Source: JAUIET01 sp045106985 (GTDB taxonomy: Bacteria > Pseudomonadota > Gammaproteobacteria > Pseudomonadales > JAUIET01). Taken from it: a stretch of 64,000 bases of DNA. The position numbers and the translations under genes are program-made. The notes under the pieces are model-generated. The model was given only the letters and a program-made list of their open reading frames with translations. It was not told where the DNA came from and ran no database searches. Of the stretch, positions 45,133-54,453 are shown piece after piece. Numbering within the stretch: the stretch's first letter is position 1; each line of letters opens with the position of its first letter. The stretch lies in the NCBI GenBank assembly GCA_045106985.1, contig JBGCFQ010000005.1, forward strand, positions 108,119 to 172,118, read 5' to 3'.

Positions 45133-45753
45133 CTAGTCGACCAAGACGATGCCTAGACTTTCTAACAAACTCGTTGCTTCCAATCTGGAAAACGTTGCGC
45201 CCTTAACAGAATTGTTTTGAATATCAATCAGATAGTTTTCTGCTCCGCAGAAGTTTGCCATGGCAAGATTAGTATTATGAAACAAGCTACTGCTAAAATC
45301 GGTATCTGAAAAATTCGAACCATTTAAATCTGTGCCACGAAAATCCACATCATGCGCACGGCATTCGCTGATTTCAATTTCAGCTAGAGCGAGACCGTAG
45401 AAGCTAGAGTTGCTTAAGTTGCAACGACTGAACGCTATCACGGCACCAGGCACAAACGAAGGCCAGGACACTTTGCCCCAATCAAGAGCTAATAACTTGC
45501 AGTCTTCGAAATTGACTTCAGTAAATCGACTGTAGCCCAAATTACTCAAGCTCATATCGCAGTGTATAAATTGGCAATCAAGAAACTTGCAGCGATTTAG
45601 ATGTGTTTCTTTGAAATTACAGTCTTTGAAAATGCAGTACTCAAACTCTAATCCTTGTAGCTCTTCGCCTTCGAGCTCTAGGTCGATAAACGTTTTGCTT
45701 TCATAAAACGATGTATCGGTTGTTAATTCACTCACGGTTTTTAACTCACTCAT
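45133..45753 (-). CDS. Pentapeptide-repeat protein
   Basis: 206 residues; from about residue 30 to 175 every fifth residue is Leu or Phe (FEYCIFKDCNFKETHLNRC, KFLDCQFIHCDMSLSNLGY, DVDFRGTDLNGSNFSDTDF, SSSLFHNTNLAMANF), the A(D/N)LXX solenoid with many Cys. Such right-handed beta helices often bind proteins or mimic DNA; role here unknown. The N-terminus is made by two 18-base repeats (MSELKT then VSELTT), part of a larger repeat described separately. Convergent with the LLM gene. Confidence 0.88.
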   Translation of the reverse strand: MSELKTVSELTTDTSFYESKTFIDLELEGEELQGLEFEYCIFKDCNFKETHLNRCKFLDCQFIHCDMSLSNLGYSRFTEVNFEDCKLLALDWGKVSWPSFVPGAVIAFSRCNLSNSSFYGLALAEIEISECRAHDVDFRGTDLNGSNFSDTDFSSSLFHNTNLAMANFCGAENYLIDIQNNSVKGATFSRLEATSLLESLGIVLVD

Positions 45754-45810
45754 GCATCTTTACCCTGCTCATGGCCGTTCACCTCGCTCATGGCTGTTAA
45801 CCTCGCTCAT
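45718..45810 (-). repeat. Five tandem start-codon units (19,19,19,18,18 bases)
   Basis: On the minus strand the units begin at 45810, 45791, 45772 (ATGAGCGAGGTTAACAGCC-like, 19 bases each), then 45753 and 45735 (ATGAGTGAGTTAAAAACC and GTGAGTGAATTAACAACC, 18 bases). Each starts with ATGAG or GTGAG. The unit at 45753 is the start of the pentapeptide gene and the one at 45735 is in frame with it; the 19-base units are in shifting frames. It looks like repeated slippage duplication of a gene start. Confidence 0.7.
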
Positions 45811-45913
45811 GGCTGCTGTTCCTTTGAATCGGCGCGCATGGTAGCACTCTTGAACTGCTAGCCAGAGACTGAAGAGACATACTTTTCCAGAATAGCTCGC
45901 TGAAACGCAATCT

Positions 45914-47092
45914 TCAGGAACGTCGATAGACCCGCATACCCAAACCAAATGAGGCAATCAAATCGCGCATGACTTCAGCGACGCCCCCTCCGAAAGTATT
46001 TATTTGGCAACGCTGATACTCACTTTCCAACGCTCCCTGCAGCAAGGCGCCGGGGCTACCGCGTTGCAACATACCTTGCGAGCCTATGATGTCGCTAAGC
46101 TGACGCACTACGTCGATGACGACTTCGGTGCTATAAACCTTCATAGCCGAGGCAAATGCTGGCCCGGGCTCAGAATGATCTGTCTGCCATGCCGCCTGAC
46201 TGTTTAAAACGCGCATGGCATCCAGTTGGCTGTGAACCCGTGCCAATGTCATTTGCACCCAAGGGGAATCTATTGGCCTGGCCTCATTGTTTTGCTCTTC
46301 GCGACTCCAATCAAGCACTTCGCGATATAGGTTAAGCGCATTAATGCCGGCAGCTGCTAACCCTATGCGTTCATGATTCAACTGCGAGGTAATAAGCTTC
46401 CAGCCACCGTTTAGCTCGCCAGCGATCATATTCGCCGGACAGCGCACGTCGTCGTAATAAGACGCATTGGTGCGAACTCCACCGCAGGTTCGAATTGGCG
46501 TGTACTGAAAGCCAGGCTGATCAGTGCTGACCATAAAAATGCTGATGCCATTGTGCGGACGAGAGGCATTTTCATCAGTACGTGCGGCCAACCAAATATA
46601 ATCGGCCGATTCAGCGCTAGAGGTGAACACCTTGTTGCCATTAATGACGTACTCATCACCTTGTTTAACAGCCGAAGTGCGCAACGAGGCAAGGTCGGTG
46701 CCAGAATTAGGCTCCGTATAACCAATGGCAAAGTGTAACTCCCCCGCCGCAATTTTAGGTAAGAAGAAATTTTTGTGCTCGTTTGACCCATGTGCGATTA
46801 AAGCCGGACCCACAGTATTTACGGTTACGAACGGAAACGGCGCTCCTGAGACACGCGTTTCTTCGAAAAATATAAGTTGCTCAAGGGCACCAAAACCACG
46901 ACCACCATATTCTTCAGGCCAGCCAACTGTTAGCCAGCCGTCTTTGCCCATCTGGCGAATAGCGCTCTTATAGGCATCTCCCGATTCTTTCTGAAAACTC
47001 GCGGCCTTAAGTTCAGGCGTCATTAACTCGCTGAAGTAGCTGCGTATTTCTTGACGCAGGGCTTGTTGTGCTTCGCTGTATTGAATTCTCAT
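45914..47092 (-). CDS. Acyl-CoA dehydrogenase
   Basis: 392 residues, FAD-dependent acyl-CoA dehydrogenase. Marks: WLTVGWPEEYGGRGFGALEQ, FAIGYTEPNSGTDLASLRTS, GNKVFTSSAESADYIWLAAR, and C-terminal INTFGGGVAEVMRDLIAS. The family oxidises an acyl-CoA to the 2-enoyl-CoA. It is one of two such genes here (the other at 47593-48723), each next to a MaoC-type hydratase, in the same transcription direction. The pair recalls heteromeric dehydrogenases such as ChsE1-ChsE2 of steroid degradation. ATG at 47092 has no strong ribosome site. Confidence 0.93.
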   Translation of the reverse strand: MRIQYSEAQQALRQEIRSYFSELMTPELKAASFQKESGDAYKSAIRQMGKDGWLTVGWPEEYGGRGFGALEQLIFFEETRVSGAPFPFVTVNTVGPALIAHGSNEHKNFFLPKIAAGELHFAIGYTEPNSGTDLASLRTSAVKQGDEYVINGNKVFTSSAESADYIWLAARTDENASRPHNGISIFMVSTDQPGFQYTPIRTCGGVRTNASYYDDVRCPANMIAGELNGGWKLITSQLNHERIGLAAAGINALNLYREVLDWSREEQNNEARPIDSPWVQMTLARVHSQLDAMRVLNSQAAWQTDHSEPGPAFASAMKVYSTEVVIDVVRQLSDIIGSQGMLQRGSPGALLQGALESEYQRCQINTFGGGVAEVMRDLIASFGLGMRVYRRS

Positions 47093-47139
47093 TATCGCTC
47101 TCGTTTCGTCATACTATCTATCGGCCTTGGCTGAACGTA

Positions 47140-47568
47140 CTAGCAATAGGTAGTAGCGCAAGCCGGAAGCTGAACTTTGATGTCGGCAATTACGTGCTCA
47201 CCAATTTTATTCGCGCCAATTACTTTTAGCTCTGCGCAGTTTTCTTCTTTATTCAAACTAATAACCTCACCCGAAAAACGCATGGTGTCGCCAGGATAGT
47301 TTGGAGCGCCCAAGCGAATAGCCACTTTTTTCAAAATACTGCGTGGGCCACCCCAATCGGTAACATAACGCCCGACCAAACCGTTACTGGTAAGAATATT
47401 CATGAATATATCGGGCGACCCCAGCGCTCTTGCTGCATCTTGATCGCGATGTACATCCTGGTAATCGCGGCTTGCAATCGCGGCCCCTGTAATAAGTTTT
47501 GTAGTGATATCGATGTCTAGTACCGGTAGCTGGTCACCAACATTCAACTCCTCAAAGGAAACACTCAT
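47140..47568 (-). CDS. MaoC-like hot-dog enoyl-CoA hydratase
   Basis: 142 residues, a single hot-dog fold. The hydratase motif is visible: ASRDYQDVHRDQDAARALGS (Asp and His of the R-hydratase site), then NGLVGRYVTDWGG and RLGAPNYPGDTMRFSGEV. It would add water to the enoyl-CoA made by an adjacent dehydrogenase, possibly as a heteromer with the 48828-49352 protein. The start is next to two 14-base tandem repeats. Confidence 0.87.
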   Translation of the reverse strand: MSVSFEELNVGDQLPVLDIDITTKLITGAAIASRDYQDVHRDQDAARALGSPDIFMNILTSNGLVGRYVTDWGGPRSILKKVAIRLGAPNYPGDTMRFSGEVISLNKEENCAELKVIGANKIGEHVIADIKVQLPACATTYC

Positions 47569-47596
47569 ACTTCTATTCTCATCCTTCTATTCTCAT
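47569..47596 (-). repeat. Two 14-base tandem repeats between dehydrogenase stop and MaoC start
   Basis: On the minus strand ATGAGAATAGAAGG and ATGAGAATAGAAGT (one mismatch) lie directly before the ATGAGT start of the MaoC gene; the first contains the TGA stop of the upstream dehydrogenase. Confidence 0.65.
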
Positions 47597-48723
47597 ACTA
47601 CGATACCCAACTCAGAATTTTCTGCCAATAAGCGTCCAAGCTGCGCTAACTGCTCTTGCCCGCCGCCCAAGGTAAATTCGATCTGCTTGGCCCAACGAAA
47701 GTAACGATGAATGGGATAATCAAGGTCTGAGCCAATTCCCCCGTGTAAATGTTGCGCGGTGTGACTAATACGATGCCCCGCTTCTGTCGCCCACCACTTT
47801 GCAGAGCGCGCCTCAGTGGTAGCGTCTAGACCTTCAGACAAACGCCAGGCCGCTTGCAACACACAGGCACGTAAAGCGGCGCAATCAACATAACCGTCGG
47901 CGGCTCGATGGCTTACCGCCTGAAAACTGGCTATAGCCTTACCAAACTGCTGACGCTCAATTGTATATTGCGCCGTACGCTGTAATACGGCCTCTACAAC
48001 ACCCAACTGCAGGGCAGCCAATGCAACATAAGAACGCTGCAGCACGCTTTCAAGCACCTCGGGGCCAATAAACAAGCGTTCGGGATCTATGTTTAGTTGG
48101 TCAAAACTGATTCGGTAGTGAGCGTGTCGATAGGTGGTGTCTTGTTGCTCAAAACTCAAACTATCCTTTGCAGGGTCAAGTAAATACAGAGCTACTTGTT
48201 TACCATTCTGATTAGGCGTTTTTTCATAGAGAGCCACAGCAACCAATATTGCGCTGGCACCAGCGGCAAAAGCGACGTCACTGACTGCACCCGACAGAGT
48301 TTTACCATCACTTTGCAATGGTGTGCCAAGGCCTTCTCGTGCAGCGCCTTCCAAACCTAGCGCAAAGTGGCCATCTCCGGCAAAGACTGGGGGCAGTAGA
48401 GCCTGGCGCGTGGTTTCAATGGCAAACTCTTCAATGACCTGCGCTACAACGATACTTTGGTACAGGGGTAAACCCGCAAGAACTGAGCCTTGGGCCTCCA
48501 GTATCGCAATAAGCTCAAGAAAACCGAGATCAATGCCGCCATGGTCTGCGGAGCCTGTCACACCGATCAATCCTGCATCGCCGATCATTTTCCAAAGAGA
48601 GCCATCGAAACTCGGTTGATCGTCCTGCCACGCTTTGAGATAGTCGTCGTTAACCTGTTCGCTAAACATTTTTTGCGCTAATTGCTCTACGGAGCGTTGT
48701 TCTTCTGTAGGAGTAAAATCCAT
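47593..48723 (-). CDS. Acyl-CoA dehydrogenase, second type
   Basis: 376 residues. Family marks: MIGDAGLIGVTGSADHGGID, TIERQQFGKAIASFQAVSHR and, near the end, QHLHGGIGSDLDYPIHRYFR. The middle is poorer in the usual GSD motif (VSDVAFAAGASAILVAVA), as in the non-catalytic partners of heterodimeric dehydrogenases. ATG has AAGAGAA about 7 bases before. Stop lies 24 bases before the MaoC gene. A partner role for the dehydrogenase at 45914 is inference. Confidence 0.88.
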   Translation of the reverse strand: MDFTPTEEQRSVEQLAQKMFSEQVNDDYLKAWQDDQPSFDGSLWKMIGDAGLIGVTGSADHGGIDLGFLELIAILEAQGSVLAGLPLYQSIVVAQVIEEFAIETTRQALLPPVFAGDGHFALGLEGAAREGLGTPLQSDGKTLSGAVSDVAFAAGASAILVAVALYEKTPNQNGKQVALYLLDPAKDSLSFEQQDTTYRHAHYRISFDQLNIDPERLFIGPEVLESVLQRSYVALAALQLGVVEAVLQRTAQYTIERQQFGKAIASFQAVSHRAADGYVDCAALRACVLQAAWRLSEGLDATTEARSAKWWATEAGHRISHTAQHLHGGIGSDLDYPIHRYFRWAKQIEFTLGGGQEQLAQLGRLLAENSELGIVV

Positions 48724-48827
48724 TAATATTCTCTTCTCTTTTGTCTTACTCTTTTAATCCACTTATTAAAAGCCAGAAATGCAATGAAGTTAACTAGGCG
48801 TCTTGCTGCCTAGGCAGTATTGTTCTG

Positions 48828-49352
48828 CTAATGCGGCTTGTACTTCAGTATACGAAAGCGCATTTCGCCTACGAGCTCTTCGCGCTGATTTTTGAACTGC
48901 ATCAACTGGGTAACAAAATAGCCAACACCAAGCCCTGTCGTTTTCTGGCCCGATATCGACTCGATTACCGAGTAATTTCTAAGGTCATCACCCTCACGCA
49001 CGGGTGCGAAGTATTCTTGCTCGCAATTGGTTGCCACGACGGCTTTGTAACCGGCTTGATCGAACAAGTCCAAAACCGGTACAGGATGATTAGTATCAGA
49101 CCCCTCAGGGTGCTCGCCGTTAAAACCTACCATGGTCCAGGCTTGCAGCATTGTCGCAGGTGCAACCACGCCATCGCTATGGCCTCCCACTAATTGTGCG
49201 GCATTTGGGTTTCTGTAGGCGGGATTTTCATCACCCATTGCCTCACACCAATGGCGAATCATTGCTCTGTTAACCGTATCCCAACCAAGGTATGGGCCAC
49301 GCGAAAGACCTACCGAAGCTTGTAAAGCCGCTTCAAGCTCTTTTTGATCCAA
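48828..49352 (-). CDS. MaoC N-terminal / FAS1-like dehydratase domain protein
   Basis: 174 residues of the FAS1_DH-like (MaoC N-terminal) hot-dog family: IRHWCEAMGDENPAYRNPNA, ATMLQAWTMVGFNGEHPEGS, CEQEYFAPVREGDDLRNYSV. On its own it lacks the hydratase motif; relatives work as heteromers with a catalytic MaoC subunit (as ChsH1-ChsH2). The start is TTG, with GAGAATAGATT before it, weak. First gene of the acyl-CoA group on this strand. Confidence 0.85.
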   Translation of the reverse strand: MDQKELEAALQASVGLSRGPYLGWDTVNRAMIRHWCEAMGDENPAYRNPNAAQLVGGHSDGVVAPATMLQAWTMVGFNGEHPEGSDTNHPVPVLDLFDQAGYKAVVATNCEQEYFAPVREGDDLRNYSVIESISGQKTTGLGVGYFVTQLMQFKNQREELVGEMRFRILKYKPH

Positions 49353-49568
49353 ATCTATTCTCTATTTGTATTCTATGGACTTAATCCGATAGCCCTAGTC
49401 TGCAAAGCTCTGGCTCTGGACGCCAGTTAAGAATACGTAAATCTGATAAAGCTACGCCTATTCATTCAACCATATCAAGGATTTTGATTAGCCAAACGAT
49501 TGCTGCCCGTGCAAAATAGCGGGCTTTCAGCCATTCGTATTTCTATCATTGCCGTATCGGAAACCTCC

Positions 49569-50611
49569 ATGCATAACATTGCCATTCAACAGTCCAAGGG
49601 CTTTGCGCTATTCCCCGCCTTGCTTACGCTGCTTGTCAGCATTCTAAGTACGCTTCCAGCAAGTGCAGAAACGTATCTAAGCACAAAAGATGAAGAGCTG
49701 ATGCATGCACTCAAAGCCGAGGCTATGGACCAGCGGTGGCAGCGCGCGGACGCGGCGCCAGTGCAGCTGCAAAGAAAGGCGCTATTGCTTTTTTGCTGCG
49801 CTCAGTGGGCACCGATAATAATCGAACACCACACACCGGTGGCATGAATTATGAAGAAGGCGTTGCGAAAATCCCGGCAATCGCTATTAGCAATCCCGAT
49901 GCCGACTTACTCAGTAATATGCTGCGACGCGGCACTACTTCTGTGCAGATAAAATCAAGCGCTAAGAGCCATGGCAAAAAAACCTTCACTACGTATAACG
50001 TCATTGGCGATATAACAGGCAGCAAAGCACCTGATGAAATTGTTGCATTGGGCGCGCATTTGGACAGTTGGGACTTAGGCACTGGCGCTATGGATGATGG
50101 GCTAGGTGTTGCAATGACGATTGCGGCCGCTGCAATGATAGGCAAGCAGACGCCAGCGCCAAAGCGAACCATTAGAGCCATTCTCTATGCAGCTGAAGAA
50201 ATCGGTTTTTTTGGAACCATACAGTATATGAAAGACCATAAAGATGAAGTGGTAAATCATATGATTGGTGCAGAATGGGACTTTGGGCTCGGTCGAATTT
50301 ACGAATTGCGCCCTGGTGTGGGCGAGGCTTCACTGGCTGCGGCGACCACCTTAGCAACTCATCTTACCGACCTGGGTGTTTTGTTGGGCGAAGGCAACGA
50401 CGCACAAGCGCAGTCAGACATGAGTCTACTGAGCAAGGCGGGTATGCCTGCGATCAACTTTGCTCCTGATGGAAGTCGTTATTTTGATTTACACCACACA
50501 GACAATGACACTCTGGACAAGATCGACCCCGAAGACCTAAAACAGAATACAGCGGTTTACACGGTATTTGCTTGGTTTGCGTCGCAAAGTGGTGTCGACT
50601 TTAGGAAGTAG
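49569..50611 (+). pseudogene. M28 (carboxypeptidase Q-like) metallopeptidase, broken
   Basis: The N-terminal signal part (GFALFPALLTLLVSILSTLP, then AETYLSTKDEELMHALKAEA, from ATG 49569) is in one frame and the C-terminal part from about 49740 in another. The C-terminal part keeps the metal ligands (GAHLDSWDLGTGAMDDGLGV, YAAEEIGFFGT, AEWDFGLGR, YFDLHHTDNDTLD) and PHTGGMNYEEGVAKIPAIAI. The 120 or so residues that normally lie between (the start of the peptidase domain) are missing, and the frame shifts at the join near 49730-49760 (GCAGCGCGCGGACGCGGCGC). An in-frame start at 49736 could give only the C-terminal part without export. Confidence 0.85.
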
Positions 50612-50633
50612 ATAAACTTTAGGAAGCAGGTAA
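50598..50633 (+). repeat. 18-base tandem duplication across the peptidase stop codon
   Basis: ACTTTAGGAAGTAGATAA (50598-50615) and ACTTTAGGAAGCAGGTAA (50616-50633), two mismatches; the TAG stop of the peptidase is in the first copy. Confidence 0.75.
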
Positions 50634-50672
50634 GAGTTAGCGCCTCAGACCTATAGGGTTTAAAACCGAGGG

Positions 50673-50688
50673 CTAGGGAACTCCCTAG
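50673..50688. terminator. Hairpin shared by convergent peptidase and carboxylase genes
   Basis: CTAGGG-AACT-CCCTAG overlaps the carboxylase stop codon. On the plus strand it is followed by a pyrimidine-rich run, on the minus by a GC stretch and TTTT after 8 bases; it could stop either transcript in part. Confidence 0.4.
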
Positions 50689-52700
50689 TCTTCCTTCTCT
50701 TTACCTGTTTCAATCTCTATCAGGATGGTATCGGCCGCTACCTGAGTGCCCGCATTGGCAAACACTTCAGCCACAGTGCCGTCCACTTCAGCTTGAATTT
50801 CGTAGTGCATTTTCATCGCTTCAAGAATTGCCAGCGTTTGCCCCTTAGTGACACGATCGCCAAGTGATACTTGAACCTCTAACAACATGCCATGCATTGG
50901 AGCGATCACACTGCCACCGCCGCCAGTAATATCTGCAACGCCGGCCATACGAATCATGTCGCGGAACTGCAATGTTCGACCATTCATGGCGAGATAGTGC
51001 TCGGCTTCAGAGTTCGCTAAAAACGTTGCCTTCAATCGAATACCGTCGATATTGATAGTGGCTTCGTAGCCGCCGCGGACCAGCACATCAATTTGCGCTG
51101 ACTGCTCACCCGCCGTTACAAGGTAACTGTCTTGATTGCCGACACGGCTGCAGGCCTCCACGTAAAGATCGTATTCCACACCGTCAAAAGCATAAAGTTT
51201 GCGTGAAACGCGCCGCTCTGCGCTTGCCCAATTCTTCAATACAGACGATACGTACACAGCTTCGCTCAAGGCTTCGTCGTAATCGTGTAGAGACGCAAGC
51301 ACGGCCGCGACCGCTGCCTCTTCAAAACTTGGGGCAGCTTCTACAAAAGGCTGATCCCCAAATTGCTCTTCAATAAATGCGGTTGTTGCCGAGCCGTCAC
51401 TGAAAGCTTCCTTTTCAAGGCAAGCAATTAGAAAACGTTTGTTGGTTGTTGTGCCAAACAACGTGGTGTTTTTTAGAGCATCAATCAATCGCAACCGAGC
51501 CACTTCACGATCATCACCATAGGCAATAACCTTGGCAACCATAGGATCATAAAACGGTGATATCTCCTGACCGCTGGCAATTCCCGCGTCTATTCGAATT
51601 CCGGTTCCCTCTGCAGGTAGCCACAAATCCACAGGACCACTGGTTGGCAAGAAGTCTTGCGCTGCGTCTTCCGTGTATAAACGCACTTCAATTGCGTGAC
51701 CGTTGAGTTTTACATCGTCTTGAGCAAAGCCCAGCTCATCACCCTGTGCAACTTGAATTTGTAAGGCGACCAAATCGAGCCCGGTAATTAATTCAGTAAC
51801 GGGGTGCTCAACTTGAAGACGGGTATTCATTTCCAGAAAGAAAAACTCTCCGTTTTGATCAAGCAAGAACTCAACTGTGCCAGCGCCACGATAGTTAATA
51901 CTTCGAGCAGCTTCAACCGCAGCCTCGCCCATTTTTGTCCGCAACGACTCCGTCATTACTGGGCACGGCGCTTCTTCAACCACTTTCTGATGACGGCGCT
52001 GAATGGAGCAGTCTCTCTCGCCCAAGTAAACGGTATTGCCGTGGGTATCGGCAAACACCTGAACTTCCACGTGCCGTGGACGAATTACCGCCCGCTCAAG
52101 AATAAGCTCGCCTGAGCCAAACGCGCTCTCGGCTTCATTGCGCGCCAGCTTAATAGCGCTTTCTAACTCGGATTCCTTATGAACCAAGCGCATCCCTCTA
52201 CCACCGCCGCCAGCAGCCGCCTTAACCATTATTGGCAAACCAACTTTTGCAGCCTGAGTGATCAAGTTTTCTTCGTTTTGATCTTCGCCCTCATAGCCTG
52301 GTATGCAGGGTACACCTGCAGCGATCATCATTCGCTTTGCCTCAGCTTTGTTACCCATAGCATCTATTGATTCTGGGCTTGGGCCAATGAAAAACAAGCC
52401 GGCGTCTTCGCAGGCACGAGCAAAATCAGCGTTCTCGCTGAGAAACCCGTAACCAGGATGAATAGCCTCGGCACCCGAGCTAACCGCGGCCTGAAGAATA
52501 TTATCGGCGAGTAGGTAGGATTCACCTACAGGACCTGCACCAATGTGCACAGCATGGTCAGCCTGCTTAACGTGCGGAGCCTCGCGATCGGCATCCGAGT
52601 AAACTGCGACAGTGCGGTAGCCAAGAGACTGCGCCGTACGAATAACGCGGCAAGCGATTTCTCCGCGGTTGGCGATAAGAATGCTGGAAAAACGTTTCAT
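50685..52700 (-). CDS. Acyl-CoA carboxylase biotin subunit (geranyl/3-methylcrotonyl type)
   Basis: 671 residues: biotin carboxylase (ILIANRGEIACRVIRTAQSL, HPGYGFLSENADFA, KAAAGGGGRGMRLVHKESEL, EMNTRLQVEHPVTELITGLD), then a BT domain, and biotin carrier at the end with the biotinyl Lys in LAILEAMKMHYEI. Carboxylates biotin with ATP and bicarbonate. It stands 27 bases after the carboxyltransferase gene. Whether the substrate is geranyl-CoA or 3-methylcrotonyl-CoA depends on the partner (see next gene). Confidence 0.95.
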   Translation of the reverse strand: MKRFSSILIANRGEIACRVIRTAQSLGYRTVAVYSDADREAPHVKQADHAVHIGAGPVGESYLLADNILQAAVSSGAEAIHPGYGFLSENADFARACEDAGLFFIGPSPESIDAMGNKAEAKRMMIAAGVPCIPGYEGEDQNEENLITQAAKVGLPIMVKAAAGGGGRGMRLVHKESELESAIKLARNEAESAFGSGELILERAVIRPRHVEVQVFADTHGNTVYLGERDCSIQRRHQKVVEEAPCPVMTESLRTKMGEAAVEAARSINYRGAGTVEFLLDQNGEFFFLEMNTRLQVEHPVTELITGLDLVALQIQVAQGDELGFAQDDVKLNGHAIEVRLYTEDAAQDFLPTSGPVDLWLPAEGTGIRIDAGIASGQEISPFYDPMVAKVIAYGDDREVARLRLIDALKNTTLFGTTTNKRFLIACLEKEAFSDGSATTAFIEEQFGDQPFVEAAPSFEEAAVAAVLASLHDYDEALSEAVYVSSVLKNWASAERRVSRKLYAFDGVEYDLYVEACSRVGNQDSYLVTAGEQSAQIDVLVRGGYEATINIDGIRLKATFLANSEAEHYLAMNGRTLQFRDMIRMAGVADITGGGGSVIAPMHGMLLEVQVSLGDRVTKGQTLAILEAMKMHYEIQAEVDGTVAEVFANAGTQVAADTILIEIETGKEKED

Positions 52701-52727
52701 TATGTTTACTACCTTTCTCGGCCGGGG

Positions 52728-54359
52728 CTAAATGCGCGCAATGCCAAAGCTATTTGGACGCACGGTTCGGTGTCGCGTTTCCCACACGGTCTCTAACAAG
52801 AAACCTAGTGTTTGGCGCGTATGACGCGGATCAATCATACCGTCGTCCAGCATATGTCCTGAGGTATAAAATGCATCTGATTGGCCGTCGAAGAGCTTCG
52901 CAAGATACTGCTCTTGTTCCGCTATTTGTTTTTCAGCCGCCTCGTCTACTTCTTTTCCTGATGCCGTGATACGACCGCGTGCCACCATACCCATGGTTTT
53001 GCCGGCCTGCTCGCCTCCCATAACGCCCAGTTTTGCGTTCGGAAAGGTATATAAGAAATCAGGCTCATAATGACGACCACACATACCGTAGTTACCGGCA
53101 CCAAAACTCGCTCCGGTCATCAGTGTTATGCGCGGCACCTCAATATTGCGAACGGCCTGGATCATTTTCGAACCGTGCTTGATCATGCCGGCTTGTTCAG
53201 ACTTGGTACCAACGATGTAACCCGTCGTGTTCTGCAAGAACACCACTGGAATGTCAGATTGATCGCACAGCTGAAGAAACTGCGTCGCCTTGTTCGCACC
53301 CTCGGGGTCAATGGGCCCGTTGTTACCCAGTATGCCGCAGGCCATTCCATAAATATCGGCTTGTAAACATACCGTTGAAGCGCCAAAACGTGGCTTGAAA
53401 TCCAACATATTGGAGCCATCCACGATGCGCGCAACAAGCTCACGCATATCATAAGGCGTTCGATAATCGCAGGGAATAACGCCGGCAATTTCGTCGGCGT
53501 CATAGATTGGCTCTAAGAAAGATCGAGCTGGTGGTTTTTCACAAGCACTGTTCCACTGCAGTCGCTGAACCACTTCGCGAGCTAGCTGCACGCCATGACC
53601 ATCGTCTTCTGCTAAGTACTCAACCAAACCCGAAATCGTAGCGTGCATTTCAGCACCACCCAACTCTTCTTCTGTGGCGACTTCTCCGGTAGCCGCTTTC
53701 AACAATGGCGGCCCCGCGAGATACGCTCGCCCATTTTGCTTAACACCTATAACGTAATCACTAAGACCCGGCATATACGCGCCACCAGCTGTTGACGAAC
53801 CGTGCAGAATTGAAATAACCGGTATTCCCGCTTTACTGAGCTTCGCCAGGTTACCAAACAAGCTGCCACCTTCAATAAAGCCTTCAACCGTGTAGTTAAT
53901 CAGGTCACCGCCGGCGCTTTCAACCAAATGAATAAAGGGCAGCTTCTGCTCCAGCGCAATCTCTTCAGCACGGCGGATTCGATAGCCACCCGCTTGGGTC
54001 ATTGTGCCCGCCATAATACCGCTGTCGTCTACTAGAATGACGCAACGCACGCCCTTTACGAAACCAATACCAGAAATAACAGTAGCACCTGGAAGTGACT
54101 TTTCAGGATCTGGCGAGTCGAGTAGATAACCTGCCAAATTCGCAATAGTTAGAAACGGCATTCCCGGATCGAGCAAGCGCGCTAGCCTCTCTCTAGGTGT
54201 TAGCTGGCCGCGAGACTCAAACCTGGGTTTGCGCTGCTCCGACTTTGCAGCGCCCCTCGCATTCAGTTCATCTAGCTTACCAATTAGCTGCAGCATTTCA
54301 GCGCGGTTCTTGGCGAAGCTATCGGAGCTGGTATTTATCTTGGACTTAAAAACCGGCAT
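52728..54359 (-). CDS. Acyl-CoA carboxyltransferase subunit (AtuC-like)
   Basis: 543 residues, crotonase-like carboxyltransferase. RFESRGQLTPRERLARLLDP, YLAGPPLLKAATGEVATEEE, FLQNTTGYIVGTKSEQAGMI, KHGSKMIQAV and GASFGAGNYGMCGRHYEPDF follow the geranyl-CoA carboxylase AtuC pattern, in which NTTGYxVG and KHGSKMIQAV differ from methylcrotonyl enzymes. The next gene upstream is AtuA-like, which supports a terpenoid or similar branched acyl substrate. Assignment to geranyl-CoA is inference. Confidence 0.92.
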   Translation of the reverse strand: MPVFKSKINTSSDSFAKNRAEMLQLIGKLDELNARGAAKSEQRKPRFESRGQLTPRERLARLLDPGMPFLTIANLAGYLLDSPDPEKSLPGATVISGIGFVKGVRCVILVDDSGIMAGTMTQAGGYRIRRAEEIALEQKLPFIHLVESAGGDLINYTVEGFIEGGSLFGNLAKLSKAGIPVISILHGSSTAGGAYMPGLSDYVIGVKQNGRAYLAGPPLLKAATGEVATEEELGGAEMHATISGLVEYLAEDDGHGVQLAREVVQRLQWNSACEKPPARSFLEPIYDADEIAGVIPCDYRTPYDMRELVARIVDGSNMLDFKPRFGASTVCLQADIYGMACGILGNNGPIDPEGANKATQFLQLCDQSDIPVVFLQNTTGYIVGTKSEQAGMIKHGSKMIQAVRNIEVPRITLMTGASFGAGNYGMCGRHYEPDFLYTFPNAKLGVMGGEQAGKTMGMVARGRITASGKEVDEAAEKQIAEQEQYLAKLFDGQSDAFYTSGHMLDDGMIDPRHTRQTLGFLLETVWETRHRTVRPNSFGIARI

Positions 54360-54453
54360 TCTTTTTCTCTGTCTGTGGTGATGATGAATGAGCAGTTGGT
54401 TTGGACATAGTAATCATGACTAACACCAGACACTGGCGGCTATGGCCTCGACG

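Noticed and set aside
45718..45810. CRISPR-like repeats
   Set aside because: Units are contiguous without spacers and no cas gene is present.
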